Positions 7,054-15,782 are shown, counted from the first letter of the stretch. The stretch is 64,000 nt of DNA from RYN-428 sp035695715 (GCA_035695715.1 DASRRM010000079.1:1-64000), one strand, 5' to 3'. Numbers and translations: made by a program. The notes: generated by a model from the letters alone, not told the origin.

Positions 7054-9057
7054 TCACCCCTCATCCTTCTCCTTCAACTTCGCCAGCACCGTGAAGTCTT
7101 CCAGCGTCGTCGTGTCTCCCTTCACCTCGCCGCCGGCGGCGACTTCCTTTAGAAGCCGGCGCATGATTTTGCCGCTGCGGGTTTTGGGGAGGGAATCGGT
7201 GAAGCGGATTTGGTCGGGCCGGGCCAGAGCGCCGATTTGTTTGGCAACCCATGCCATCAATTCTTTCTTCAATTCTTCCGACGGCTTTTTGCTGGCTTCC
7301 AGCGTGACGAAGCAGGCGATTCCCTGGCCTTTCATTTCATGCGGCATGCCGACCACCGCCGCCTCGGCGACAGCCGGGTGCGCCACCAGCGCGCTTTCGA
7401 TTTCCATCGTCCCCAGGCGATGGCCCGATACATTGATCACATCGTCCACCCGGCCCATGATCCAGAAATAGCCGTCGTTATCGCGGCGAGCGCCGTCGCC
7501 GGTGAAATAGACTCCAGCGACATCCGACCAATATTGCTTCACGTAGCGGTCGGGGTCGTTGAAGATGCCGCGAAGCATGGCGGGCCACGGCTTTCGCACT
7601 ACCAGCAGCCCGCCCTGGTTCGGGCCCATTTCCTTGCCGCTGCGGTCGACGATGGCGGCGTCAACGCCGAAGAATGGCAGCGTGGCCGTGCCGGGTTTGG
7701 TGGGCGTTGCGCCGGGAAGCGGCGTGATCATGATCATGCCGGTTTCGGTTTGCCACCAGGTGTCGACGATCGGGCAGCGGTTGCCGCCGATGACCTCGCG
7801 ATACCACATCCAGGCCTCGGGATTGATCGGCTCGCCGACGGAGCCGAGCAATCGCAACGACTTCAGATCGTGCTTGTCGGCCAGCTCGCGGCCGGCGCGC
7901 ATGAACGCGCGGATGGCAGTCGGCGCGGTATAAAGAACCGTCACCTTGTGACGCTGAATCATCGCCCAGAATCGCGAAAAGTCGGGGTAATTCGGCGCGC
8001 CTTCGTACATCAATGTGGTTGTGCCATTGCTCAGCAGGCCGTAAACGACGTAGCTATGGCCCGTCACCCAGCCGATGTCCGCCGAGCACCAGAAGATGTC
8101 GTTGTCTTTCAGATCGAAGACATATTTGCTGGTGCAGTTGACGCCCACCATATATCCGCCGGTGGCGTGTTGAATGCCCTTGGGTTTTCCGGTTGAGCCG
8201 CTGGTGTAAAGGATGTAAAGCGCATCGTCGGCGTCCATCGGCTCGGCGGGGCAGTCGGTGCTCTGCTTGTTCACCAGATCGTGCCACCAAATATCGCGCC
8301 CTTCGGTCCAGTTGATCTTCAAATCCTTGCCCGGCGTCTGCCCGACATGCTGAAGCACAACCACCTTCTTCACGCGACGGGTCTTCTTCAGCGCATCATC
8401 CACATTGGCCTTGAGCGGCACGACAGTCCCCCGCCGAAATCCGCCGTCGGCGGTGATGATGATTTCGCTCTGGGCGTCCTCCACGCGGTCGGCGATTGCC
8501 TGGCTGGAAAACCCGCCAAAGATCACCGAATGCGGCGCGCCGATTCGCGCGCACGCCAGCATGGTGATGGCGGCCTCGGGAACCATCGGCATATAAATGG
8601 TGACGCGGTCTCCCTTTTTCACGCCCAGGCTCTTGAGCGCGTTGGCCGCCTGACAGACCTGATCTTTAAGCTCGCTGAAGGTGATTCGCCGAACCGCGCC
8701 GCCACTGCCGGGCGAGCCGGTTTCCAGCTCGCCTTCCCATAGGATGGCGGTTTTCCCGCCGCGACCGGCGGTGATTTGCGCGTCCAGGCAGTTGTAGGCA
8801 GCGTTCAGCTTCCCGCCGACAAACCACTTCGCGTAGGGAGCTTTCCAGTCGAGAACTTTGTCCCACGGCTTAAACCAGTGCAGCGCCTGCGCCATGCCGC
8901 TCCAGAACTTTTCCGGCTGATCGATCGATTCGCGATATTTGGCGCGATATTCGTCCATCGACTTCACGTTCGCCGCCGCCGAGAATTCCGCCGGCGGCGG
9001 GAAAAGCCGGGCTTCCTGCAAGGTTGATTCAATGGCTCCGGATGAGGTGTCGGACAT
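7054..9057 (-). CDS. acsA: acetyl-coenzyme A synthetase
   Basis: A 667-residue cytoplasmic ligase that activates acetate to acetyl-CoA through acetyl-AMP. All family hallmarks are present: the N-terminal ACS segment, the P-loop YTSGSTGKPKGIQH, GWVTGHSYVVYG, the acyl-pocket region WWQTETGMIMITPLPG, and the C-terminal PKTRSGKIMRR with the lysine (about residue 630) that is acetylated for control in known enzymes. ATG 9057 has AAGGA upstream. A SatP-type acetate transporter lies 2 kb away at 11224, so this region may serve acetate uptake and activation, although the genes are divergent and separated by others. Confidence 0.96.
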   Translation of the reverse strand: MSDTSSGAIESTLQEARLFPPPAEFSAAANVKSMDEYRAKYRESIDQPEKFWSGMAQALHWFKPWDKVLDWKAPYAKWFVGGKLNAAYNCLDAQITAGRGGKTAILWEGELETGSPGSGGAVRRITFSELKDQVCQAANALKSLGVKKGDRVTIYMPMVPEAAITMLACARIGAPHSVIFGGFSSQAIADRVEDAQSEIIITADGGFRRGTVVPLKANVDDALKKTRRVKKVVVLQHVGQTPGKDLKINWTEGRDIWWHDLVNKQSTDCPAEPMDADDALYILYTSGSTGKPKGIQHATGGYMVGVNCTSKYVFDLKDNDIFWCSADIGWVTGHSYVVYGLLSNGTTTLMYEGAPNYPDFSRFWAMIQRHKVTVLYTAPTAIRAFMRAGRELADKHDLKSLRLLGSVGEPINPEAWMWYREVIGGNRCPIVDTWWQTETGMIMITPLPGATPTKPGTATLPFFGVDAAIVDRSGKEMGPNQGGLLVVRKPWPAMLRGIFNDPDRYVKQYWSDVAGVYFTGDGARRDNDGYFWIMGRVDDVINVSGHRLGTMEIESALVAHPAVAEAAVVGMPHEMKGQGIACFVTLEASKKPSEELKKELMAWVAKQIGALARPDQIRFTDSLPKTRSGKIMRRLLKEVAAGGEVKGDTTTLEDFTVLAKLKEKDEG

Positions 9058-9246
9058 GGCGTGAGTTCCTTTTTAGTTGATGTCTGGAAAGTATAAAGCT
9101 TAAAAGGGAATTTGCGAAGGTGTTGGCTTCACGGCTGATATAAGCGGATTTATCGGAAATTCCGTCTTCACCGAAAATGAACGGAACAGAAATAATGCCC
9201 CAAACAGAACATTCCGACGATATTGACGTTAAGAGGGTTAATTATC

Positions 9247-9879
9247 ATGCCTCTCGCCCGACATGGTGAGCCTGTCTGCTTGAAGTTTCACGCCCTCTCA
9301 CGCTGGGCGGCGGAACATCTGGGTCGCGTCGATCACGAACGGCGCGTCGTCTCCATCGTCTCCACGCTTTTCGACCTGACCGGCTCGCTGCATTCCCTGG
9401 GCAGTGCAGACCTTCGCCTGCTGCGCATGGCGGCGATCGTTCACGATGTGGGCCGGGCCGTCGATGATGAAACCCACCCGCAAATTGGCGCACGCATGCT
9501 TCGCGAGGCAAACGAGCTTCCCCTGACCGGCGGCGAACGCCGCTGGCTGGCTTACCTGACATACTATCACAAGGGTCGCGTGCCGATGGCCGGTTGCGAT
9601 CGCATCCTGCGGGGGAAGGATGACCATCATCGCCTTCTTCTTCTGTTGGCGCTGCTGCGCGTTGCCGACGCGATGGACAGCCGCTCGGCGGAAACGCCGC
9701 GTCTGCGATTTGCGATGGAAGGCCGCAAGCTGAAAATCACCTGCCTGCTCGATCACGACACGCCCAAAGCCCGCCGCGTCTATACCCGGCGCAAGAAATT
9801 CCGGCTTCTGGAAGAACTGCTTGGCTGCCGGGTGATGGTGAGCCTGGGTCGCGGCAAGGCGATGAAGCTGGTGGCCTGA
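9247..9879 (+). CDS. HD-domain protein, Ppx/GppA C-terminal type
   Basis: A 210-residue protein. ATG 9247 follows AAGAGGG; an in-frame TTG at 9223 is less likely. It contains HERRVVSIVSTLFD, the metal-binding HD doublet in AAIVHDVGR (near residue 67), and LTYYHKGRVP, the arrangement of the HD-like domain found at the C-terminus of exopolyphosphatase/GppA proteins. Here it stands alone without the ASKHA domain. A phosphohydrolase acting on a nucleotide or polyphosphate is possible, but the substrate is unknown. It is divergent from acsA, with a shared 190-bp promoter region. Confidence 0.75.
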   Translation: MPLARHGEPVCLKFHALSRWAAEHLGRVDHERRVVSIVSTLFDLTGSLHSLGSADLRLLRMAAIVHDVGRAVDDETHPQIGARMLREANELPLTGGERRWLAYLTYYHKGRVPMAGCDRILRGKDDHHRLLLLLALLRVADAMDSRSAETPRLRFAMEGRKLKITCLLDHDTPKARRVYTRRKKFRLLEELLGCRVMVSLGRGKAMKLVA

Positions 9880-9960
9880 GCGAATTTTCATTCTGACATA
9901 CACGCCGCTTGCGAACGTCCGGAGCGGGGCAACCCGTCATCGGAGAGACTCCAGACCAAT

Positions 9961-10041
9961 GAGCCGCGCACGGAGGGTACTCGCGAAGTAAGCGGGTCCC
10001 GCGAAACCGCTTACTTCGGGAGTACCCTTCGTGCGCGGCTC
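9961..10041. repeat. 81-bp palindromic repeat, family A
   Basis: A long hairpin with arms of about 35 bp. The left arm begins GAGCCGCGCACGGAGGGTAC and the right arm ends GTGCGCGGCTC, with a loop near 9996-10006. A second copy of the same length and nearly the same sequence is at 35597-35677. It follows the HD-domain gene and precedes the prepilin gene, where it could act as a terminator-like or RNA-stabilising hairpin. No T-run follows it. Confidence 0.85.
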
Positions 10042-10133
10042 TTTCCGCGCTGCGTCCAAAAATGAAGAATGAATTTCGGCGGCGATTTGCCCTCTGTATC
10101 GGCACATCACTCTGCGATACGATCTTTGCCTGA

Positions 10134-11039
10134 ATGCTTTTTGCTTTTCCTTATCGTGCCTCCCGCCGCGGGTTTTCGTTCGTCGAGCTGCTCGTCGTCG
10201 TTGCGATTCTCGTCATTCTGGCCGCCATCTTCATTCCCTATTTCTCGAAAATCCGCGAGACGGATCGGCGCGTGCGCTGTGCAGACAACCTGCGCGCCAT
10301 CATGGACGGCCTGCGCCAATACGCCATGCTGAAGGACGCCAAAGGCAAGGAGATTCACGCCTATCCTTCGGTGGTCTACGACCCGGGTCGAAGCGGATAT
10401 GTCGCGTATACGGGGGCCGATTCAACCGACCCGTTTGCCAAAGACTCCCGTGTACAGCCGAATGACGTGACGGCATCCCTCTGGCTCCTGGTGCGGCACG
10501 GCTTTGTAACGCCGGCCCGCTTCATCTGCCCCAGTGGCGATCAATCCGTTGACCCGTTGCTGAGCAATGGCAAAGCCGTCCCGGCCGACCAGCGCTCCAA
10601 TTTTACCGACGGCACGCATCTGAGTTACTCCTATGCCTCCCCCTTTAGCAGCGCGCCGGGTTACAAGATGAACGAAGACAGCCATGTCGGCGACTTTGCG
10701 ATCATGGCGGATAAAAATCCCGGGAACGCCGGCAAAAACGACGCCATTACCACGCCGGCGTACAACGCCAAGCCCTTCGCGCTGTCGCGTGCCAATTCCA
10801 ACAACCATGGCAAGGTCGGGCAGAATGTTTTGTATGCCGACGGCCATGTTTCATGGCAAACCACCGCCTACTGCGGCGTGGGCAAGGGCACAAAGCGGGA
10901 CAATATTTATACCGCCCTGTTGCCGATCCCCGTTCCACCTGGCCAGCGCCCGCCGGGCGAATCCAACGGCTATTACGGCAAGGACATCGGGCCGTCGTGG
11001 ACCAATGACAGCTATTTGGTGCCGACGGATGATGAATGA
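10134..11039 (+). CDS. prepilin-like protein with N-terminal methylation motif and H-x9-DG
   Basis: A 301-residue secreted or pilus-like protein. Residues 12-34 are RGF followed by SFVELLVVVAILVILAAIFI: a prepilin peptidase site after Gly13, Glu at +5 and a single transmembrane helix. Near residue 226 is NHGKVGQNVLYADGHV, the H-x9-DG signature of the large planctomycete family of DUF1559-type pseudopilins. The central part is a beta-rich globular domain with CADN and CPSGDQ. Planctomycetes carry many such proteins, some tied to type II secretion or giant pili. No secretion genes are adjacent. Confidence 0.88.
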   Translation: MLFAFPYRASRRGFSFVELLVVVAILVILAAIFIPYFSKIRETDRRVRCADNLRAIMDGLRQYAMLKDAKGKEIHAYPSVVYDPGRSGYVAYTGADSTDPFAKDSRVQPNDVTASLWLLVRHGFVTPARFICPSGDQSVDPLLSNGKAVPADQRSNFTDGTHLSYSYASPFSSAPGYKMNEDSHVGDFAIMADKNPGNAGKNDAITTPAYNAKPFALSRANSNNHGKVGQNVLYADGHVSWQTTAYCGVGKGTKRDNIYTALLPIPVPPGQRPPGESNGYYGKDIGPSWTNDSYLVPTDDE

Positions 11040-11083
11040 TGAGAATGCGGGGGTCGGAATTCAGGTTTCAGGGAAGCTGGGAT

Positions 11084-11114
11084 GCGGTTCACTGAACGCT
11101 GGACCCTGAACCGC
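11084..11114. repeat. stem-loop upstream of satP
   Basis: Two 8-bp perfectly complementary arms (GCGGTTCA at 11084-11091 and TGAACCGC at 11107-11114) enclose a 15-base loop. It lies between the prepilin gene and satP. No T-run follows, so a terminator role is uncertain. Confidence 0.35.
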
Positions 11115-11189
11115 TTAAACGCCGGGTTTGACTGACGTCGTTTCCCACGGTAAATATCCGTCCTCAGCTGTAAACAATTCACCCTGTCC

Positions 11190-11202
11190 AGGAGGAACTA
11201 TT
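11190..11202 (+). promoter_or_regulatory. strong Shine-Dalgarno in front of an ATT codon
   Basis: AGGAGG at 11190-11195 lies four bases before ATT 11200-11202, which is in frame with and eight codons upstream of the conserved satP ATG at 11224. No comparable ribosome-binding site precedes the ATG, so translation may begin at ATT, as in a few known bacterial genes. The conserved protein sequence begins only after the ATG, so both starts are possible. Confidence 0.45.
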
Positions 11203-11223
11203 TCAGACCTCTCCACCGTCCAG

Positions 11224-11808
11224 ATGAAGGACAACACCGCCAATCCGGCGCCGCTTGGACTCTTTGGCTTCGGCATGACCACGGTGTTGCTCAACCTGCA
11301 CAACGCGGGCTTTTTCAAGATGAACACAATGATTCTGGCGATGGGGATCTGCTACGGCGGAGCAGCCCAGGTCATCGCCGGCATCATGGAATGGAAGAAG
11401 AACAACACCTTCGGGACGACCGCCTTCACGTCCTACGGCTTTTTCTGGCTTTCCCTGGTGGCGCTGGTTCTGCTGCCGAAACTCGATCCCAGCCTGAAAA
11501 CCGACGAGAACGGCATGGCCGCCTATCTGGCGATCTGGGGATTGTTCACGTTCGGGCTCTTCATCGGCACCTTCCGGCTGAACGTGGCTCTGCAAATCGT
11601 CTTCGGGACACTGACGCTTTTATTCTTCCTCCTGGCCGCCGGCGACTTCTGGAACCTAAGCACGGGCTTCAAGCACTTCACCGGCTTTGAGGGAATCATC
11701 TGCGGCCTGTCAGCCTTCTATGCGGGAATCGCCCAGGTGCTGAATGAAGTTTATGGGCGGAAAATTCTGCCGTTGGGTGGGCGTAGGGAAATGCGGGTGT
11801 CGAAATGA
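11224..11808 (+). CDS. satP: SatP/GPR1/FUN34-family acetate transporter
   Basis: A 194-residue inner-membrane protein with six hydrophobic segments, predicted to take up acetate or succinate with protons. It begins with the signature ANPAPLGLFGFGMTT and carries LLNLHNAG, MGICYGGAAQ, NTFGTTAFTSYGFFW and EVYGRKILPLG, matching the bacterial SatP pattern along its length. ATG 11224 fits the family start; an ATT at 11200 has the better ribosome-binding site. With acsA nearby it could support growth on acetate. Confidence 0.92.
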   Translation: MKDNTANPAPLGLFGFGMTTVLLNLHNAGFFKMNTMILAMGICYGGAAQVIAGIMEWKKNNTFGTTAFTSYGFFWLSLVALVLLPKLDPSLKTDENGMAAYLAIWGLFTFGLFIGTFRLNVALQIVFGTLTLLFFLLAAGDFWNLSTGFKHFTGFEGIICGLSAFYAGIAQVLNEVYGRKILPLGGRREMRVSK

Positions 11809-11905
11809 TAAGGCGATGGCGGCGCATAACGCGATTGCCCCGGCATGAAGCCTTTCTCCCCTTTTCCGGCACGAATTCGCGACTGGAACGTCAGGATGAC
11901 ACGAT

Positions 11906-12598
11906 ATGACCCCGCCGCCCCGCACCCTCGTCATCGGCGACGTTCACGGGTGCCTGCGGCAACTCGATGCCCTTCTTTTTTCCATTGCGCCAACCGCCGA
12001 TGATCACCTTGTTTTTCTTGGCGATCTGATCGATCGCGGGCCGGATTCCGCCGGCGTGATGAAGACTGTTTTGAGGCTCCCGGTATCGCATCGCGTTACC
12101 GTCATCAAAGGCAATCACGAGCAGATGATGCTCGACGCCCGTGAATCGCACGACAAATTCTCCGACTGGCTGCGCAACGGCGGCGATGCGACACTGAAAT
12201 CCTACGGCGGCGTGCGCGGGACACTGCGCGATGTTCCATCTGAGCACTGGAAGTTTCTCGAAACAGCGCTTGTTGACTACCTGGAAACCGACACACATTT
12301 GTTTGTTCACGCCAATGCTTATCCCGACATGGCAATGGACGAGCAGCCGGATTACATGTTGCGGTGGGAGCGGTGCGATCGGATTTTGCCGCACGTGTCG
12401 GGGAAGACGATCGTCTGCGGGCATACGCCGCAGAAATCTGGCAGGGCGATGAATCGCGGCTATGCGATCTGCATCGACACGCACGCATGTGGCGGGAAAT
12501 TTCTCACCTGCCTGGACGCCGGCACCGGGAAAGTGTGGCAGGCCGATGCGAATGGAAAGGTGCAGCGCGCGCACATTTCGGATTTTGGGGAGCAATGA
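11906..12598 (+). CDS. PPP-family metallophosphatase
   Basis: A 230-residue cytoplasmic phosphatase. The three metal-binding blocks are intact: GDVHG at residues 11-15, GDLIDRGPDS near 39-48 and GNHEQM near 73. Later histidines lie in FVHANAYPDM and CGHTPQ. This is the arrangement of bacterial serine/threonine phosphatases of the PrpA/PrpB type and of ApaH-like enzymes; sequence alone does not decide between protein and dinucleotide substrates. AGGATGA precedes ATG 11906. Its stop overlaps the start of the zinc-ribbon membrane protein gene (ATGA), indicating translational coupling. Confidence 0.88.
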   Translation: MTPPPRTLVIGDVHGCLRQLDALLFSIAPTADDHLVFLGDLIDRGPDSAGVMKTVLRLPVSHRVTVIKGNHEQMMLDARESHDKFSDWLRNGGDATLKSYGGVRGTLRDVPSEHWKFLETALVDYLETDTHLFVHANAYPDMAMDEQPDYMLRWERCDRILPHVSGKTIVCGHTPQKSGRAMNRGYAICIDTHACGGKFLTCLDAGTGKVWQADANGKVQRAHISDFGEQ

Positions 12599-12990
12599 AC
12601 ACAATCGCCGGGCGAATACGGCTCCCTTTCCTCATTGTCGATTGGCTTGCCGCGAGCATCGCATTAGTATCGCCACGGATGAAATCCTCGTTTTGGAAAC
12701 GAATCGGCATTCTTCTTCTGCTTGTTCCATGGTTGGCATGGGAGTTTTATAAGGACTCCAAATCGCCTGATTCGACGTTGCGGCTTTTTAGACAAGCGCC
12801 GGTCGCTGCCACCATGACTTGCCTTGTTTTTTCGGCGACTTATGTGCCGCTGATGTGGCTTATGATTCGTTATTTGAACGTGGGAAGACGCCGCAAGAAA
12901 AATGGCGAATGTGTGAAATGCGGGTATAGCCTGCGCGGCAACGTCAGCGGCATCTGTCCCGAATGTGGGACAAAAGTGGCCGGAGAATGA
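12595..12990 (+). CDS. membrane protein with C-terminal zinc ribbon
   Basis: A 131-residue protein translated from the ATGA overlap with the phosphatase gene. Two or three hydrophobic stretches (LPFLIVDWLAASIALV, IGILLLLVPWLAWEF, MTCLVFSATYVPLMWLMI) are followed by GRRRKKNGE and the ribbon CVKCGYSLRGNVSGICPECG. The ribbon is almost identical to that at 3628-4029. The coupling to a phosphatase gene could link the two products functionally, but this is inference. Four cysteines in two C-x2-C knuckles predict zinc binding. Confidence 0.75.
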   Translation: MNTIAGRIRLPFLIVDWLAASIALVSPRMKSSFWKRIGILLLLVPWLAWEFYKDSKSPDSTLRLFRQAPVAATMTCLVFSATYVPLMWLMIRYLNVGRRRKKNGECVKCGYSLRGNVSGICPECGTKVAGE

Positions 12991-13085
12991 AACGGGGACT
13001 GGAAGGCGAAACTGCACGTAGCCGGGAGGCAACGGGTTTATATTGCCGAGGAAGGAGGGAGGTTTGTTGTTGCCTGTAACGGTTG

Positions 13086-13442
13086 TCAGGGTATCGGATC
13101 GAGCAAGTCGAGCATACGGTCGATAATCTCTCGAACGAGTTCTTCGGGCACGCGGTTTAGAAAAATCGCCGATCGCTCGCGGTAATCCAGGCTCTTGGCC
13201 AGATCGCAAAGAATCTGGCTGGGCAACGGAAGATATCCCGGCGGCATGTCAATCCAAAGAGGTCCGGGGGCGACCTGTGAAGAGATGGGAACGGCGATGC
13301 AGAAGCCGGATTGGCGGTTGTAGTGCAAAGGGGTGAGCACAATCGCGGGACGCCGCTTATCGATTTCCCGGCCGGCGGCGGGTTGGAAATTCACCTCGAT
13401 TAAATCACCGCGTTCGGGGAAATAGGTTCGCTTGCTCACCAT
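13086..13442 (-). CDS. mazF: MazF/PemK-type toxin
   Basis: A 118-residue probable endoribonuclease toxin. Family features include an early GDLIEVNF strand (the usual RGDVVWVDF block), KRRPAIVLTP, CIAVPISSQV and the C-terminal LCDLAKSLDYRERSA region with the helix that follows. Its ATG at 13442 overlaps the end of the antitoxin gene upstream, the normal antitoxin-first order of such modules. The usual PxR-x-G proline/arginine block is present as KRRPAIV. Activity looks plausible; the RNA target is unknown. Confidence 0.88.
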   Translation of the reverse strand: MVSKRTYFPERGDLIEVNFQPAAGREIDKRRPAIVLTPLHYNRQSGFCIAVPISSQVAPGPLWIDMPPGYLPLPSQILCDLAKSLDYRERSAIFLNRVPEELVREIIDRMLDLLDPIP

Positions 13443-13690
13443 ATCTCCTTGCCGACCGGCCCGTCCTGTGAAAACTCCCGTCGGCGAAGGGCATAGCTGC
13501 CCGGCTTGATCTGGGCAACAATTTCACTCAGCGGCCTGCGCGGCCGATGCCCGCGCTTGCGAAGGAGGATGCCGCCATCGCTTGAAGTGATTTCCAGCGA
13601 AGTGCCCGCGGTCAATGCCAGTTCGCGCGCCATGGCGTTTGGAATCAACACGCCCACGCTCCCACCGATTTTTTTCACAACGACTGTCAT
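13436..13690 (-). CDS. mazE: MazE/AbrB-type antitoxin
   Basis: An 84-residue protein starting at ATG 13690, chosen over 13708 because GGAGA lies six bases upstream. The first 50 residues form an AbrB/MazE swapped-hairpin DNA-binding domain (VVKKIGGSVGVLIPNAMARELALTAGTSLEI). The basic C-terminal tail (LRKRGHRPRRPLSEIV) would wrap the toxin. It overlaps mazF by seven bases. Such antitoxins repress their own promoter; AT-rich bases at 13700-13730 upstream are a likely operator region, but I cannot define the site. Confidence 0.87.
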   Translation of the reverse strand: MTVVVKKIGGSVGVLIPNAMARELALTAGTSLEITSSDGGILLRKRGHRPRRPLSEIVAQIKPGSYALRRREFSQDGPVGKEIW

Positions 13691-13963
13691 GAAATCTCCG
13701 TTCGTCATTATACTTTGTTATATCGGATGTTTCCGGTCATGGCAAACTGAAATCCCGGCAAAACTCCGCGATGAAACCGCTTTCCCGCGCCGTCGTGCCT
13801 GCATACAATACGGATCATGCTTTTTCCCGCCCGAAAATTCGCCAAGCGTTAGTTGGGTTTAGCCCTATCCATCGCGCATTCGCGTTTTTCTTGATTGCCG
13901 CCATCCACTGACTGAGTTTCGCAAAGAATTATCGCGGCCTCGTCGCTCCTGAGGAAACCTTTC

Positions 13964-15076
13964 ATGCCCGAAGTCATCAACCAACCCCCGCCGTCGCTGC
14001 TTCGCAAGCTGGACGAAATCGATCGGCGATATGATGAGCTGGAAAGCCAGCTTTCCGACTCGGCGGTTTTGTCCAATTCTCAAAAAATAGTCGCCATCAG
14101 CAAGGAAAAGGGCGCACTGGAAGGCCTGGTCAGCCGATTTCGTGAATATCGCGCGATGACGGCGCAGGTCGCCGAGCTGGAGGAACTGCGCGCTAACAAG
14201 GCCGACCGGGAAATGGCGGAGTTGGCGGAGGCTGAGCTTCCGGCGGCGCAGGCCAAAGCCGGGGAAATCATGGAGGCGCTCAAGGACGAATTCGTGGCGG
14301 CGGAGGACAATGCCGTCGATTCGTTCTTCCTAGAAATTCGTGCCGGGACCGGCGGCGAGGAAGCCGCCCTCTTCGCGCGCGATCTTTATGAGATGTATCG
14401 AAAATATGCCGAGCAAAATCGCTGGCGGTTTGTCGTGAACGATTTTTCCGTCAGCGAACGCGGCGGATTCAAGGAATGCATCATCGGCATGTCCGGCGCC
14501 GGCGCGTATCGGCATTTCCGCTTCGAAGGAGGCGGGCACCGCGTGCAACGCGTGCCGGAAACCGAGGCGCAGGGCCGCATTCACACCTCAGCGGCCACGG
14601 TCGCGGTGATGCCCGAACTGCCGGATGTGAAGATCGACATCAACATGAAGGACATCACCGAATACGGCTGCCGGGGCGGCGGGCCGGGCGGGCAGAATGT
14701 GAACAAGGTGGAAACCGGCTGGATGATCAAGCACGCCCCCAGCGGGCTGATTTTCAAAATGACCGAGCACAAAAGCCAGGCGCAAAACAAGGAGCGCGCC
14801 TGGGCGCTCTTGCGCTCGACGCTTCACGCGGCAGAACTGGCCAAGCAACACGCCGCCAGCACCAGCGCCCGCAAGGCGATGATGGGATCAGGGGATCGCT
14901 CGCAGCGCATCCGCACCTACAACTTCCCGCAAAACCGCTGCACCGACCATCGCCTGGGCGGAGAAAGCGGCGGCGAGAAAAATTTCAACCTGGATCAAAT
15001 CATGGCGGGGAATCTGGAGCCGCTGATTAAAGCGCTGCTGGATTTGGATAAGCAGGAAAGGCTGGAGGCGTTGTGA
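13964..15076 (+). CDS. prfA: peptide chain release factor 1
   Basis: A 370-residue translation termination factor for UAA and UAG. The PCRF domain spans roughly residues 20-200, with GTGGEEAALFARDLYEMY. The block RVPETEAQGRIHTSAATVAV is typical of RF1. The catalytic GGQ lies near residue 241 in GGGPGGQNVNKVETG. The C-terminal block RIRTYNFPQNRCTDHRLG is also characteristic of RF1. GAGGAAAC precedes ATG 13964. A prmC methyltransferase gene does not follow, unlike in many bacteria. Confidence 0.95.
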   Translation: MPEVINQPPPSLLRKLDEIDRRYDELESQLSDSAVLSNSQKIVAISKEKGALEGLVSRFREYRAMTAQVAELEELRANKADREMAELAEAELPAAQAKAGEIMEALKDEFVAAEDNAVDSFFLEIRAGTGGEEAALFARDLYEMYRKYAEQNRWRFVVNDFSVSERGGFKECIIGMSGAGAYRHFRFEGGGHRVQRVPETEAQGRIHTSAATVAVMPELPDVKIDINMKDITEYGCRGGGPGGQNVNKVETGWMIKHAPSGLIFKMTEHKSQAQNKERAWALLRSTLHAAELAKQHAASTSARKAMMGSGDRSQRIRTYNFPQNRCTDHRLGGESGGEKNFNLDQIMAGNLEPLIKALLDLDKQERLEAL

Positions 15077-15135
15077 TTGGCGCGCGTGGCAATAAGCATG
15101 ATCGAGCCTTTAAACCATGATACACTTGGTAACGA

Positions 15136-15756
15136 ATGGCCGGAAAGATCGCGCGAATATTTCGGAAGAATATTGCACTGCTACCGATCCTCTTTTGTTT
15201 GTTGAACTGGGGATGGTCGCTGGGCGGCGGATGGGCGATTCAATGGTCGGGCGATCATTATTACGGCCACGACCAGTATGGGTGCTGTGAGGACGCGTGG
15301 GAATCCCACGGCGCGGCCAGCCAGGGCGGATGCCTGACGATTGCGATTGATTATTGTGAGGTTTATGGAATCAATCGTGCCATCGACCGCAAGAGCGCCG
15401 TTTTTTTTCATCAATCATTTGGGTGGCGCGGCGACTATTTTTTCCAGCCCGGCAACACAGCGATCTGTCGTGTGGTTTTGCCGAATTTCTCGCGCGGCTT
15501 TCGTCACGGAGACTCAGGTTTCGGGTGGGATTGGAGCTCGACCAGGGATATGGCCGGCTCCTATCAAAATCGCGGTATCGCGATTTCATGGCTATATTTG
15601 GGGCTGCTCTTTGCCGCCATTCCGGTACTCCGGCGCATGCGAAGATGGCAGGCGGCGCGACGTCGCCAGCGGGCCGGATGCTGTAGAAAATGCGGCTATG
15701 ATGCTCGTGCCACCCGAGATCGATGTCCCGAATGTGGAACCGTAAACGCAACGTAA
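15136..15756 (+). CDS. membrane protein with C-terminal zinc ribbon
   Basis: A 206-residue protein with a hydrophobic N-terminal segment (IALLPILFCLLNWGWSLG) and a second near residue 152 (WLYLGLLFAAIPVL). Between them is an extracytoplasmic domain of about 125 residues rich in aromatic residues. A basic stretch then leads to the ribbon CRKCGYDARATRDRCPECG. It shares the ribbon and general plan with 3628-4029 and 12595-12990 but has a larger outer domain. Function unknown. Confidence 0.7.
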   Translation: MAGKIARIFRKNIALLPILFCLLNWGWSLGGGWAIQWSGDHYYGHDQYGCCEDAWESHGAASQGGCLTIAIDYCEVYGINRAIDRKSAVFFHQSFGWRGDYFFQPGNTAICRVVLPNFSRGFRHGDSGFGWDWSSTRDMAGSYQNRGIAISWLYLGLLFAAIPVLRRMRRWQAARRRQRAGCCRKCGYDARATRDRCPECGTVNAT

Positions 15757-15782
15757 ACGCTTCAAGCCCTGTAGGAGAAAGC

